From: Alphaproteobacteria bacterium HGW-Alphaproteobacteria-7
GTDB taxonomy: Bacteria; Pseudomonadota; Alphaproteobacteria; Sphingomonadales; Sphingomonadaceae
Direction: 5' to 3'
DNA length: 64,000 nt
Assembly (NCBI GenBank): GCA_002842735.1
Contig: PHEB01000009.1
Coordinates: forward strand, 27,678-91,677
Under the pieces are notes generated by a model. The model was not told the DNA's origin, made no database searches, and worked only from the letters and a program-made list of their open reading frames with translations. How positions within the stretch are numbered: the stretch's first letter is position 1; every line of letters starts with the position of its first letter. The position numbers and the translations under genes are program-made. Positions 1-9,126 of this stretch are shown here, piece by piece.

Positions 1-1
1 C

Positions 2-1153
2 AAGGGCGGTCAGACCGGGATGGAGCAGGTGCTCGATGCGCGGCTCAGCAATACCGACACGCGCGCAGAGCCGGTGGCGCTGTCGATCGATGTGCGGGTG
101 CAGGGCGCGCTTGAGGATGAATTGCGGCGCGGGATGCTGGCAACCAATGCGATTGGCGCAGCGGGGATCGTACTGGATGTCGATACCGGCGAGGTGATGG
201 CGATGGCCTCCTTGCCCGAATTCGATCCCAATACCGCGGGCGCAGCTGGGGCCGAAAACGGGTTCAACCGCGTCACCAACGGGGTTTATGAACTGGGTTC
301 AACCTTCAAACCGCTGAGCATTGCCGCCGCGATTGATGCAGGCGTGGTGCGCGATCTGGGCAAACCGTGGAATGCCACCCCGATTTCAGTCGGCCGCAGC
401 ACGATCAGGGATCTCAAGCCCAAGGGCGAAACGCTCAATGTCCCGCAGGCGCTGGTCTATTCCTCCAACACCGTGACCGCGCGGGTGGCGGATGAACTCG
501 GCCCCGAACGCCTGCGCCGCACCATGATCGATCTGGGCATGGACAGCCGCCCGTTTATCGACTTGCCCGCGCGCGGGTTTCCGCTGTGGCCCAAGGGCAA
601 GTGGAGCCGCATCACCAACATGACCGTCAGCTATGGTCACGGCCTCGCCGTCACCCCGCTGCATCTGGCGAGCGCCTATGCCGCGATGGTCAATGGCGGG
701 ATCTGGCGTCCGTCAACGCTGATGAAGCTTGATCCTGCTGATGTGCCGCGCGGGCGGCGGGTGTTCAAGGAATCGACCTCGTCGCGGATGCGGCAGATGC
801 TGCGGATGATCTCGCTTTATGGCACCGGCAGAAACGCCGATGCGCCGGGATACCGGGTCGGAGGCAAGACTGGCTCGGCTGAGAAAGCCTCGGGCGGGGG
901 GTATAACAAAACCTCGCTGGTATCATCCTTCGCTGCTGCGTTTCCCATGGATGCACCGCGATATGTCGTGGTGATCGTGATCGACGAGCCCAAAGGCACG
1001 GTGGCATCATCATTCCAGCGCACCGCCGCGTTCAACGCCGCGCCGGTGGTGGGTCGGCTGGTGCCGCGCATCGGCCCGATGCTGGGGGTGCAGCCTGATG
1101 AGCGGCGCGATGTCGATATTTCCGATCTGCGCTATCTGGTGGACAAGCACTGA
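2..1153 (+). CDS. ftsI: Peptidoglycan D,D-transpeptidase FtsI/PBP3, C-terminal part (5' end outside window)
   Basis: This is the septal class B penicillin-binding protein that cross-links peptidoglycan at the division site; it works with FtsW in the inner membrane facing the periplasm. The reading frame is open from base 2, so the start codon, the membrane anchor and most of the N-terminal domain lie outside the window. About 383 residues are visible. The three active-site motifs are in order: STFK (about 92 codons after the ATG at 20), SSN (about 54 residues later) and KTG (about 135 residues after that, in GGKTGSAEK). The stop overlaps the murE start as TGATG, which indicates translational coupling in the dcw operon. 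The family and position (directly before murE) make the call secure; only the N-terminus is unknown. Confidence 0.96.
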   Translation, partial: KGGQTGMEQVLDARLSNTDTRAEPVALSIDVRVQGALEDELRRGMLATNAIGAAGIVLDVDTGEVMAMASLPEFDPNTAGAAGAENGFNRVTNGVYELGSTFKPLSIAAAIDAGVVRDLGKPWNATPISVGRSTIRDLKPKGETLNVPQALVYSSNTVTARVADELGPERLRRTMIDLGMDSRPFIDLPARGFPLWPKGKWSRITNMTVSYGHGLAVTPLHLASAYAAMVNGGIWRPSTLMKLDPADVPRGRRVFKESTSSRMRQMLRMISLYGTGRNADAPGYRVGGKTGSAEKASGGGYNKTSLVSSFAAAFPMDAPRYVVVIVIDEPKGTVASSFQRTAAFNAAPVVGRLVPRIGPMLGVQPDERRDVDISDLRYLVDKH

Positions 1154-2640
1154 TGCGGCTGGCCGACCTGATGCAGCGCGCGGGGATTGCGCCGGACGGG
1201 GCGGGCGACGTCAGCGTCACCGGCTTTGCGATCGATCACCGCAAGGTTGCCCCCGGCACGGTGTTCGGCGCGTTTCAGGGCGCGGCGGTCAATGGGGAAG
1301 ATTTCATCGCCGCCGCGATTGAAGCGGGCGCGGTCGCCATCGTTGCCCGGCCCGAAGCGCGGGTTGCAGGCGCGCTCCACATCGCCGATGCGCAGCCGCG
1401 CCGCGCCTTTGCGCAGCTGGCGGCGGGGTTCTTTGCCCCGGTGCCGCACACCATCGTCGCGGTAACGGGCACCAACGGCAAAACCTCCTGCGTGGAAATG
1501 ACGCGACAAATCTGGCGCATGGCGGGCGAACGCGCGGCGAGCATCGGGACGCTGGGCGTGACCACCCCTGATGGCTCGGTTTCGACCGGGTTGACCACCC
1601 CCGACATCGTCACCTTCCTCAGCAATATGAGCGGGCTGGCGCGCGAAGGCGTGACCCATGTGGCGTTTGAGGCATCAAGCCACGGCCTGTCGCAATACCG
1701 CAACGAAGGGTTGAGCGTGGCAGCCACCGCCTTCACCAATTTCAGCCGCGATCACCTTGACTATCACGGCACGATGGAGGGCTATTTCGCGGCCAAGATG
1801 CGGCTGTTTACCGAAGTCGCCGCGCCCGGAACCCCGGCGGTGATCCATGATGCGGGCGATGGTTCGGAATGGACAGCACAGGCGATTGCCACCGCATCAG
1901 CGCGCGGGCTGGATGTGCGCACCGTGGGCGAGGGGGGCAGTTTTCTGCGGCTCGCCAACCGGGAGCCCGGCCAGCTTGGCCAGACGCTGATGATTGCGCA
2001 TGGCGATGAGACGCGCACAATCAATCTGCCGCTGATCGGTGCCTATCAGGCCGCCAATGCGCTGGTTTCTGCTGGGCTGGCGCTGGCGACGGGGATTGCG
2101 CCTGCTTCGGTGTTCGATGCACTCACTCGCCTGCAACCGGTGCGCGGGCGGCTGGAACGCGCCGCGCTCAACCCCGCTGGTGCGCCCGCCTATGTCGATT
2201 ATGCCCACACCCCCGATGCGCTGGAGGCCGCAATTGCCGCGCTTCGCCCCCACGTGGCAAGCGGTGGCCGGTTGATCGCGGTGTTCGGCGCGGGCGGTGA
2301 TCGTGACACCGGTAAGCGCGCGTTGATGGGCGAAGTCGCCGCGCGCACGGCTGATCTTGCCATTATCACCGATGATAACCCCCGCAGCGAAGACCCCGCC
2401 GCCATCCGCGCCGCCATCATGGCCGGCGCAGGCGGATCAGCGCGCGAAATCGGTGATCGCCGCGCCGCCATCGCCGCCGCAGTTGGGGAAGCCGGGCCAC
2501 GCGACATTGTGCTGATCGCTGGCAAAGGGCACGAGCAGGGACAAATATTCGGGTCTGGAGAAACTATGCGGATCGAAGCCTTCGATGATGTCGAGGTTGC
2601 GCGCCAATGCGCTGCGTTTGGCGGGAGCGCGCCGCGATGA
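1153..2640 (+). CDS. murE: UDP-MurNAc-L-Ala-D-Glu:meso-diaminopimelate ligase MurE
   Basis: MurE adds the third amino acid to the peptidoglycan stem peptide in the cytoplasm, using ATP. The 495-residue protein has the Mur-ligase P-loop GTNGKT at 106-111, the central motif with the likely carbamylated lysine (YFAAK, about residue 215), and the C-terminal motif VDYAHTPDALE near 348. The DNPR motif at 408-411 is the established marker of meso-diaminopimelate rather than lysine specificity, as expected in a Gram-negative. The ATG shares one base with the ftsI stop, and the TGA overlaps the murF start. Length and motif order are normal for the family. Confidence 0.97.
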   Translation: MRLADLMQRAGIAPDGAGDVSVTGFAIDHRKVAPGTVFGAFQGAAVNGEDFIAAAIEAGAVAIVARPEARVAGALHIADAQPRRAFAQLAAGFFAPVPHTIVAVTGTNGKTSCVEMTRQIWRMAGERAASIGTLGVTTPDGSVSTGLTTPDIVTFLSNMSGLAREGVTHVAFEASSHGLSQYRNEGLSVAATAFTNFSRDHLDYHGTMEGYFAAKMRLFTEVAAPGTPAVIHDAGDGSEWTAQAIATASARGLDVRTVGEGGSFLRLANREPGQLGQTLMIAHGDETRTINLPLIGAYQAANALVSAGLALATGIAPASVFDALTRLQPVRGRLERAALNPAGAPAYVDYAHTPDALEAAIAALRPHVASGGRLIAVFGAGGDRDTGKRALMGEVAARTADLAIITDDNPRSEDPAAIRAAIMAGAGGSAREIGDRRAAIAAAVGEAGPRDIVLIAGKGHEQGQIFGSGETMRIEAFDDVEVARQCAAFGGSAPR

Positions 2641-4118
2641 ATGCGCTGCACCCGATGCTGCGCCAATGGCCCGTTGCCGCGCGCGATGCCCTGCAACAAG
2701 CATTGTGGAGCGCTGCTGAAATCGAAGCGGCGACGGGCGGTATTGCCAGCCACGATTTTCAGGCCGCGGGCGTCGAAATGGACTCGCGCGATGTGAAGCC
2801 GGGCGATGTGTTCGTGGCGCTGCGCGGCGAAGCGATGGACGGTCACAAGTTCATCGCTCAGGCCTTTGAAAAGGGCGCGGTTGCCGCGATTGTCGATCGC
2901 CCGGTCGATTTCCCGCACGTGCTGGTCGCAGATACAACCGCCGCGCTGCAAACGCTCGCCCACGCCGCGCGGGATCGGGCTGCGGCGGTGCGGATCGCGA
3001 TCACCGGATCGGTCGGCAAGACCGGGGTGAAGGAGGCGATTTTCGCCTGTCTTGACCGTGCCAGCCGGGGCGCAGCGCATCGCTCTGTGCGTAGCTACAA
3101 CAACCATGTCGGTGTGCCATTGAGCCTTGCGCGGATGCCTGCGCGGGCCAAGTTCGGCGTGTTCGAAATGGGGATGAACCACGCGGGCGAAATCGCGCCG
3201 CTGGCCGATCATGTGCGCCCGCATATCGCGCTGATCACCACCATCGCGCCCGCGCATATCGAAAACCTTGGCAGTCTCGAAGCGATTGCCGACGAAAAAG
3301 CGCAGATATTTACCGGGCTGGTTCCCGGCGGCACGGCGATTATTCCCGCCGATGCCGAACACGCCGACCGGCTGATCGCTCATGCGAAGGCGTGCGGGGC
3401 CAGGGTCATCACGTTCGGGCGCGCAGATGGCGCGGACGTGCGGCTGCTCGATGCGATCCCGGCCGCCAGTGGCGGGGCGCTGGTCACGGCGGATATGGGC
3501 GATATCCGGCTATGCTACACGATTGCCGAACCGGGCGAACATTGGGTGCTCAATTCGCTCGGTGTGATGGCTGCGGTGCGCGCGGCGGGCGGCGATCTGG
3601 CGAGCGCCGGGCTGGCGCTGGCCGAAATGGGCGGGCTGAAGGGGCGCGGTGCGCGCCATACCTTAAATGTGCCCGGCGGCAGCGCGTTGCTGATCGATGA
3701 AAGCTACAACGCCAACCCCGCATCGATGCGCGCAACGCTCAAAACACTCGCCGCCACCAATGCCGTCCGCCGTATCGCGGTGCTGGGCAGCATGAAGGAA
3801 CTGGGCGATTTCGCCCCCGCCTTTCACCGTCAACTCGCTGAGCCCTTGGCCGAAGCCGGGGTGAGCCACGCAATTCTGGTGGGTGACGAGATGCGCGCGC
3901 TGGCGGAGGAACTGGGGAAACTGCCCGCTGCCGCGCTTGGCAAGCCCATCACCTTCGCGCATTGCGGAACACCTGCCGAAGCCATCGCGGCGCTCGGGCA
4001 ATATGGTCTTGCTCCGGGGGACGCGGTGCTGGTCAAGGGTTCCAATTCGGTCGGGTTGGGCCGGCTGGTGACACATTTTACCGATAACGCCCCTGCCGGG
4101 ACCGCAGCGGGAGGCTGA
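2637..4118 (+). CDS. murF: UDP-MurNAc-tripeptide:D-Ala-D-Ala ligase MurF
   Basis: MurF attaches the D-Ala-D-Ala dipeptide made by Ddl, completing the cytoplasmic UDP-MurNAc-pentapeptide. The open frame extends up to an ATG at 2607, but I chose the ATG at 2637. It overlaps the murE stop as ATGA, which is the junction style of this operon, and gives 493 residues starting MNALHPMLRQW. The P-loop is the MurF form GSVGKT (124-129) rather than GTNGKT. The typical ESYNANPAS segment is present in the C-terminal half. A 33-base gap follows before mraY, the longest gap so far in the cluster. Confidence 0.96.
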   Translation: MNALHPMLRQWPVAARDALQQALWSAAEIEAATGGIASHDFQAAGVEMDSRDVKPGDVFVALRGEAMDGHKFIAQAFEKGAVAAIVDRPVDFPHVLVADTTAALQTLAHAARDRAAAVRIAITGSVGKTGVKEAIFACLDRASRGAAHRSVRSYNNHVGVPLSLARMPARAKFGVFEMGMNHAGEIAPLADHVRPHIALITTIAPAHIENLGSLEAIADEKAQIFTGLVPGGTAIIPADAEHADRLIAHAKACGARVITFGRADGADVRLLDAIPAASGGALVTADMGDIRLCYTIAEPGEHWVLNSLGVMAAVRAAGGDLASAGLALAEMGGLKGRGARHTLNVPGGSALLIDESYNANPASMRATLKTLAATNAVRRIAVLGSMKELGDFAPAFHRQLAEPLAEAGVSHAILVGDEMRALAEELGKLPAAALGKPITFAHCGTPAEAIAALGQYGLAPGDAVLVKGSNSVGLGRLVTHFTDNAPAGTAAGG

Positions 4119-4151
4119 GGCCCGAAGCACCGGGCGCCGAGGAACGATTAA

Positions 4152-5222
4152 ATGCTCTATCTGCTTGCCGAGTGGCTTGGCTTCGAAGGCATCTTCAATC
4201 TGGTGCGCTACCAGAGCTTTCGCGCCGGGGCGACGTTGATGACAGCGTTGCTGATCGGCATGGTTATCGGCCCGCGCTTCATCAACCTTTTGCGCGTGCG
4301 GCAGGGCAAGGGCCAGCCGATCCGCGAAGACGGGCCGCAAACCCATTTCGCCAAGCGCGGCACGCCCACCATGGGCGGGTTGATGATCCTGACCGCGCTG
4401 ACGCTGTCGCTGCTGTTGTGGATGGATTTGGAAAGCCCGTTTGTCTGGGCCTGTCTGGCGGTGACAATCGGGTTCGGCTTCATCGGTTTCCTTGACGATT
4501 ATGACAAGGTATCGAAGAACAGCCACGCAGGCGTTTCGGCGCGGGTGCGGTTGGCGCTGGAATTCGTGGTGGCCGGGGTGGCGAGCTACCTGATCGTCAG
4601 CCAGATCAACACCAACCTTTACCTGCCGTTCCTGTCAGACGTCAGCATCCCGCTCGGCCCGGCCTATTACGTGTTTGCCGCTTTTGTGATTGTGGGCGCG
4701 GGCAATGCGGTCAACCTGACTGATGGCCTGGATGGGCTCGCGATCATGCCGGTGATCATCGCGGCCGGCACCTTTGCGATCATCGCCTATCTGGTCGGCC
4801 GCGCGGATTTCAGCGCCTATCTCGGTATTCCCTATGTGCCCGGTGCGGGCGAACTTGCGATTTTCTGCGCGGCGATCATGGGCGCGGGGCTGGCGTTCCT
4901 GTGGTTCAACGCGCCGCCCGCTGCGGTGTTCATGGGCGATACCGGATCGCTGGCCTTGGGCGGGGCGCTGGGCGCGATTGCGGTGGCTTCGCACCACGAA
5001 GTCGTGCTCGCCATCGTCGGCGGGCTATTCGTGCTTGAGGCGGTGTCGGTGATCGTGCAGGTGTTCTGGTTCAAGCGCACCGGCAAGCGAGTGTTCCGCA
5101 TGGCCCCGATCCACCATCATTTTGAACAGCTCGGCTGGAGCGAAAGCAAGGTCGTGATCCGGTTCTGGATCATCGCCATCGTGCTCGCGATGATCGGCCT
5201 TTCCACGCTGAAGTTGAGGTAA
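4152..5222 (+). CDS. mraY: Phospho-MurNAc-pentapeptide translocase MraY
   Basis: MraY moves phospho-MurNAc-pentapeptide from UDP to undecaprenyl phosphate, making lipid I at the inner membrane. The 356-residue protein is almost entirely hydrophobic, consistent with the family's ten membrane helices. Catalytic motifs are visible: DDYDK near 114-118, NLTDGLDGL near 187-195, and the cytoplasmic loop MAPIHHHFE with the conserved histidine triplet near 320. The length matches the family. It starts 33 bases after murF and is followed 14 bases later by murD. Confidence 0.97.
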   Translation: MLYLLAEWLGFEGIFNLVRYQSFRAGATLMTALLIGMVIGPRFINLLRVRQGKGQPIREDGPQTHFAKRGTPTMGGLMILTALTLSLLLWMDLESPFVWACLAVTIGFGFIGFLDDYDKVSKNSHAGVSARVRLALEFVVAGVASYLIVSQINTNLYLPFLSDVSIPLGPAYYVFAAFVIVGAGNAVNLTDGLDGLAIMPVIIAAGTFAIIAYLVGRADFSAYLGIPYVPGAGELAIFCAAIMGAGLAFLWFNAPPAAVFMGDTGSLALGGALGAIAVASHHEVVLAIVGGLFVLEAVSVIVQVFWFKRTGKRVFRMAPIHHHFEQLGWSESKVVIRFWIIAIVLAMIGLSTLKLR

Positions 5223-5236
5223 GGGGTGATGCGCGC

Positions 5237-6622
5237 GTGATCACCTCCCCCGCCTTTGCCGGTCAACGCTTTGCGGTGCTGGGCCTCGCCCGGTCGGGCG
5301 CTGCGGCGGCTGAGGCGTTGATGGCCAGCGGGGCAGAGGTGGTCGCTTGGGATAGGCAGGACGTGGCGCGCGCGCCGTTCGAGGGGCGGTGCCAGTTGGT
5401 CGATCCGCTGGAGCTTGACCTGACTGGGTTTGCGGGTGTGATCGTGTCGCCCGGCGTGCCATTGAACACCCACCCCATCGGGCCCCATGCGTGGCAATAT
5501 GGCCTGCCGGTGATCGGCGATATCGAGCTATTTGCGATGGCACGGGCAAGCCTGCCGCCGCACAAGGTGGTCGGCATCACTGGCACCAACGGCAAATCGA
5601 CCACCACCGCGCTGGTGCATCACATCCTGACCGAGGCTGGCGTGCCATCGGTGATGGGCGGCAATATTGGTGAGGCGATTCTGGCGCAGACGCCGCTTAT
5701 CCCCAACCAAAACGGCACCGGCGTCTATGTGCTCGAACTGTCGAGTTTCCAGCTCGATCTCACCTTCACGCTTGATTGCGATGTCGCCGCGCTGACCAAC
5801 ATCACCCCCGATCACCTTGATCGCTATGCCGGGTTTGCCGCCTATGCCGCATCCAAGGAACGCCTGTTTGCGATGCAGGAAACCGGCACCGCGCTGATCT
5901 GCGATGAGGATGCCCCGACCAGTGCGATTGCCGATCGCATCGCCGCAGCGGGCAAGCCGGTCGTGCGGGTCAAGACCGATGATCTGGCGGCCGCCGGGTT
6001 TGCCGAAGGGCGTTCGCCCTCGCTCGCCGGGCCGCATAATGCCCAGAACGCGGCGGTGGCGGTTGCCATCTGCCGCCAGCTTGGCCTGAACGATGCGACC
6101 ATCGCCCGCGGGCTCGCCTCCTATCGCGGCCTGCCGCACCGGATGGAGCGGGTGTGCGACGTCAACGGCGTGGTCTATATCAATGACAGCAAGGCGACCA
6201 ACGCCGCCTCTGCCGCCCCGGCGCTGGCCGCGTTCACGCCCGAGGCGGCCATCAATGACGGCGCGCCGCGCATCCACTGGATAGTCGGCGGCCTGCCCAA
6301 GGAAGATGGGCTGGGTGCCTGCGGTGATCACCTTGGCAATGTCGCGGCGGCCTATACCGTGGGTGAGGCCGGGCCGGTATTTGCCGACCTGCTCGAAGGG
6401 CGCGTCCGGGTTGAACGCTGCGAACTCATCAGCGAAGCCGTGCGCCGTGCTGCCGAGGCTGCGCGGCCGGGCGAGGTGGTGCTGTTGTCCCCCGCCTGCG
6501 CCAGCTATGATCAGTTTCGCGACTATGAAAAGCGCGGGCACCATTTCCGCCAGATGGTCGGCGCGATAACGGGCTGCGATACTGGCGGGGGCGGCGCTGC
6601 GAGCGGGAGCCCCTTGCCATGA
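5237..6622 (+). CDS. murD: UDP-MurNAc-L-Ala:D-glutamate ligase MurD (GTG start)
   Basis: MurD adds D-glutamate to UDP-MurNAc-L-Ala in the cytoplasm. The 461-residue product begins with a GTG; an AAGGGG tract 10 bases upstream is a reasonable ribosome binding site, and the nearby ATG at 5229 runs into a stop after three codons. The N-terminal Rossmann-like UDP-binding segment (FAVLGLARSG) is intact, the P-loop GTNGKST lies at 116-122, and NITPDHLDRY follows in the central domain. The stop overlaps ftsW as ATGA. The assignment rests on motifs and on the order mraY-murD-ftsW. Confidence 0.96.
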   Translation: MITSPAFAGQRFAVLGLARSGAAAAEALMASGAEVVAWDRQDVARAPFEGRCQLVDPLELDLTGFAGVIVSPGVPLNTHPIGPHAWQYGLPVIGDIELFAMARASLPPHKVVGITGTNGKSTTTALVHHILTEAGVPSVMGGNIGEAILAQTPLIPNQNGTGVYVLELSSFQLDLTFTLDCDVAALTNITPDHLDRYAGFAAYAASKERLFAMQETGTALICDEDAPTSAIADRIAAAGKPVVRVKTDDLAAAGFAEGRSPSLAGPHNAQNAAVAVAICRQLGLNDATIARGLASYRGLPHRMERVCDVNGVVYINDSKATNAASAAPALAAFTPEAAINDGAPRIHWIVGGLPKEDGLGACGDHLGNVAAAYTVGEAGPVFADLLEGRVRVERCELISEAVRRAAEAARPGEVVLLSPACASYDQFRDYEKRGHHFRQMVGAITGCDTGGGGAASGSPLP

Positions 6623-7848
6623 CCGCGCCGACCTATACCGCAGCGGCGCGCGGACGCAGCAATTCCCTCGCCCCGGTTTCGATCCAGCGCCGCTGGCGTG
6701 ATGCCCTGCGCATCTGGTGGAGCGAAATCGACAAGGTGTTGCTGGCGCTGATCATTACCCTGATGGCGGTCGGCATCGTCGCGGTGGCCGCCGCGTCACC
6801 CGCCAGCGCCGATCAGCTTTCGACCGCCACAGTCACGCTCGATGAATTCATGTTCTTCAAACGCCACATCGTGTTTCAGCTGATGGGCCTGACGCTGATG
6901 ATCGGGCTGTCGTTTGCCAGCCGGGATCAGGCGCGCCGCATCGGCATTCTGGTCGGCGCGATCATGTTGGCGCTGATGTTTCTGGTGCCGATTATCGGTG
7001 AGGAAAAGAACGGCGCGCGGCGCTGGATCAATCTGGGCATGTCGCTGCAACCATCGGAGTTCCTCAAACCCGGCTTTGCGATCATCTGCGCGTGGATTTT
7101 GAGCTGGCGACTGCGCGATCCCGGCCTGCCGGTGATCCTCTATGTCAGCGCGCTGATGGCGCTGATCGCCGGATTGCTGATGGCGCAGCCCAATCTGGGC
7201 GATGCGATCCTGTTTGCGGGCATCTGGCTGGTGATGGTGCTGCTGGCGGGCATCCCCTGGCAACGCATCGGCGCAGTGATCGCGCTGGGCACGGGCGCTT
7301 TGACGCTGGCCTATTTCTTTTACGACAATGCCCGCCACCGGATTGACGGGTTTCTTGGCGGCGGCACCGCGTTCGATCAGGTCGATCTGGCGCAGCGCAC
7401 GCTGACAGCGGGCGGGTGGACGGGCAGCGGCTTGTGGCTCGGCATCCGCAAGATGAACCTGCCCGAAGCGCACACCGATTACATTTTCTCGGTGATTGGT
7501 GAGGAATTCGGGCTGATCATCTGCGCCCTGATCGTATTGTTATATTGCGGGCTGGTGCTGCGCGCGTTGATGCGGTTGGTGAATGAAGACAACCTGTTCG
7601 CGCTGCTCGCGGGTGCGGGGCTGATCACCCAGTTCGGCGGGCAGGCCTTCATCAACATTCTGGTGAACCTCAAACTGTTCCCGTCCAAGGGGATGACTTT
7701 GCCGCTGATTTCCTATGGCGGATCATCGACACTGGCGGTCTGCTTCACGCTTGGGCTATTGCTGGCGATCACCCGGCGCAATCCGTTCCTCGCTCGTGAG
7801 GGCGGCGGATTGCGTGGGTTGATTGATCGCAAGGAGGAACGCGCATGA
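6619..7848 (+). CDS. ftsW: Peptidoglycan glycosyltransferase FtsW (SEDS family)
   Basis: FtsW polymerises lipid II into glycan strands at the septum and forms a complex with FtsI. The 409-residue protein has a cytoplasmic N-terminus of about 40 residues followed by many hydrophobic helices. SEDS-family landmarks are visible: GARRWINLG with the adjoining PSEFLKPG segment, the large periplasmic loop around LGGGTAFDQVDLAQRTLTAGG, and the conserved stretch EAHTDYIFSVIGEEFG. The C-terminal segment PLISYGGSS is also typical. It overlaps murD by 4 bases at its start and murG by 4 bases at its stop; AAGGAGG at 7831-7837 serves murG. Confidence 0.96.
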   Translation: MTAPTYTAAARGRSNSLAPVSIQRRWRDALRIWWSEIDKVLLALIITLMAVGIVAVAAASPASADQLSTATVTLDEFMFFKRHIVFQLMGLTLMIGLSFASRDQARRIGILVGAIMLALMFLVPIIGEEKNGARRWINLGMSLQPSEFLKPGFAIICAWILSWRLRDPGLPVILYVSALMALIAGLLMAQPNLGDAILFAGIWLVMVLLAGIPWQRIGAVIALGTGALTLAYFFYDNARHRIDGFLGGGTAFDQVDLAQRTLTAGGWTGSGLWLGIRKMNLPEAHTDYIFSVIGEEFGLIICALIVLLYCGLVLRALMRLVNEDNLFALLAGAGLITQFGGQAFINILVNLKLFPSKGMTLPLISYGGSSTLAVCFTLGLLLAITRRNPFLAREGGGLRGLIDRKEERA

Positions 7849-9068
7849 CCAGCCAGATATCGACAGGCGCGTCACGCCATTTCGTGCTGGCGGCGGGCGG
7901 CACCGGCGGGCATTTGATCCCGGCCTTCGCGCTGGCGGCAGAACTGCACGCGCGCGGGCACCACGTCGCGCTGATCACCGATGAACGCGGGGCGAATATC
8001 CCAGGCAAGCCCGATTACCTGACCGCCCACGTCCTGCCCGCAGGCCGGTTCGGCAAGAACCCGCTGGGCTGGCCCAAGGGGATTTCCGCGGTGCTCGAAG
8101 GGCGGCGCATGGCGCTGCGGCTGTTCGACGCGTTCGAGCCTTCGGCCATCGTCGGCTTCGGCGGATACCCCGCGCTGCCCGCACTGCTGGCGGCGACGGC
8201 GGCGGGGTTGCCGAGCGTGGTGCATGAACAGAACGCGGTGCTGGGCCGGGTCAACCGGCTGCTGGCGGGCCGCGTCGATGGAATCGCGACGTCTTATGCC
8301 AAGGTTGACCGGCTGAACCCGAAACACGCCGACAAGGTGCACCTGACCGGTAACCCGGTGCGCGCCGATGTGGGCGCTTTACGCGAACAGGATTTCCCCG
8401 CCTTTACCGAAGACAGCCTGCTGCGCATCCTTGTTACCGGCGGCAGTCAGGGCGCACGGGTCTTGTCCGAGGTCGTGCCCGATGGGCTGGCGATGCTGCC
8501 CCCGGCGCTGCGTCAGCGTTTGCAAGTGACCCAGCAATGCCGCGCGGAGGATATTGACGCGGTGCGGGCGCGCTATGCCGAACATGATATTCCCGCCGAA
8601 CTCGGCACCTATTTTGAAGATATGCACGAACGGCTGGCGGACGCGCATCTGTTTATCGGGCGCGCGGGCGCTTCGACGATTGCCGAACTGACCGCGGTCG
8701 GGCGGCCTGCGATCTTGATCCCGCTGCCGATTGCGACCGACGACCATCAGGCCGCCAACACCCGCGAGATGGTCAAGGCGGGCGGAGCGCGGATGATCCG
8801 GCAGGCTGCGTTCCAGCCGAAAGAACTGGCCAAGCAGATACAGGCGATGGCGATGAACCCGGCCAGCCTCGCCAACGCCGCGCATTGTGCGTTCAATTGC
8901 GGGCGGCCCGATGCGGCGAAGGACTTGGCCGATCTGGTCGAGAGCATGAGCGGGATCGATCTGATGGACGTGATCCGGGTGGGAGAGGGCGCGCCCCGCG
9001 CCGCGCAAACCGCCACGCGCCCGCAGACCGCAACCCGCAAGGCTGCCAAGGATAGGGCCTATCCATGA
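7845..9068 (+). CDS. murG: UDP-GlcNAc:undecaprenyl-PP-MurNAc-pentapeptide GlcNAc transferase MurG
   Basis: MurG converts lipid I to lipid II on the cytoplasmic face of the inner membrane. The 407-residue protein has the two-domain GT-B form of family 28. The glycine-rich N-terminal loop is [15 protein letters not shown] near 17-31, a second glycine loop is [14 protein letters not shown], and the UDP-GlcNAc region [26 protein letters not shown] lies in the C-terminal domain. The last 30 residues ([23 protein letters not shown]) form a repetitive basic tail not needed by the fold. Unlike its neighbours it does not overlap the next gene; a hairpin repeat separates it from murC. Confidence 0.96.
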   Translation: MTSQISTGASRHFVLAAGGTGGHLIPAFALAAELHARGHHVALITDERGANIPGKPDYLTAHVLPAGRFGKNPLGWPKGISAVLEGRRMALRLFDAFEPSAIVGFGGYPALPALLAATAAGLPSVVHEQNAVLGRVNRLLAGRVDGIATSYAKVDRLNPKHADKVHLTGNPVRADVGALREQDFPAFTEDSLLRILVTGGSQGARVLSEVVPDGLAMLPPALRQRLQVTQQCRAEDIDAVRARYAEHDIPAELGTYFEDMHERLADAHLFIGRAGASTIAELTAVGRPAILIPLPIATDDHQAANTREMVKAGGARMIRQAAFQPKELAKQIQAMAMNPASLANAAHCAFNCGRPDAAKDLADLVESMSGIDLMDVIRVGEGAPRAAQTATRPQTATRKAAKDRAYP

Positions 9069-9113
9069 AGGGTGTCCTTCGACAGGCTCAGGATGCGCGG
9101 ACGACACCCTTCA
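9065..9113. repeat. Hairpin repeat of the 'CTTCGACAGGCTCAG' family between murG and murC
   Basis: The murG stop is part of an 11-base arm TGAAGGGTGTC (9066-9076). Its exact reverse complement GACACCCTTCA lies at 9103-9113, enclosing 26 bases that contain CTTCGACAGGCTCAGGATG. The same core occurs as an inverted pair at 45.78-45.87 kb. The murC start (ATGAAGGGCGTC at 9127) looks like a near copy of the sequence at the murG stop (ATGAAGGGTGTC at 9065). This suggests an insertion that duplicated or displaced an ancestral ATGA overlap. Confidence 0.75.
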
Positions 9114-9126
9114 CCGGAGGTGTCCG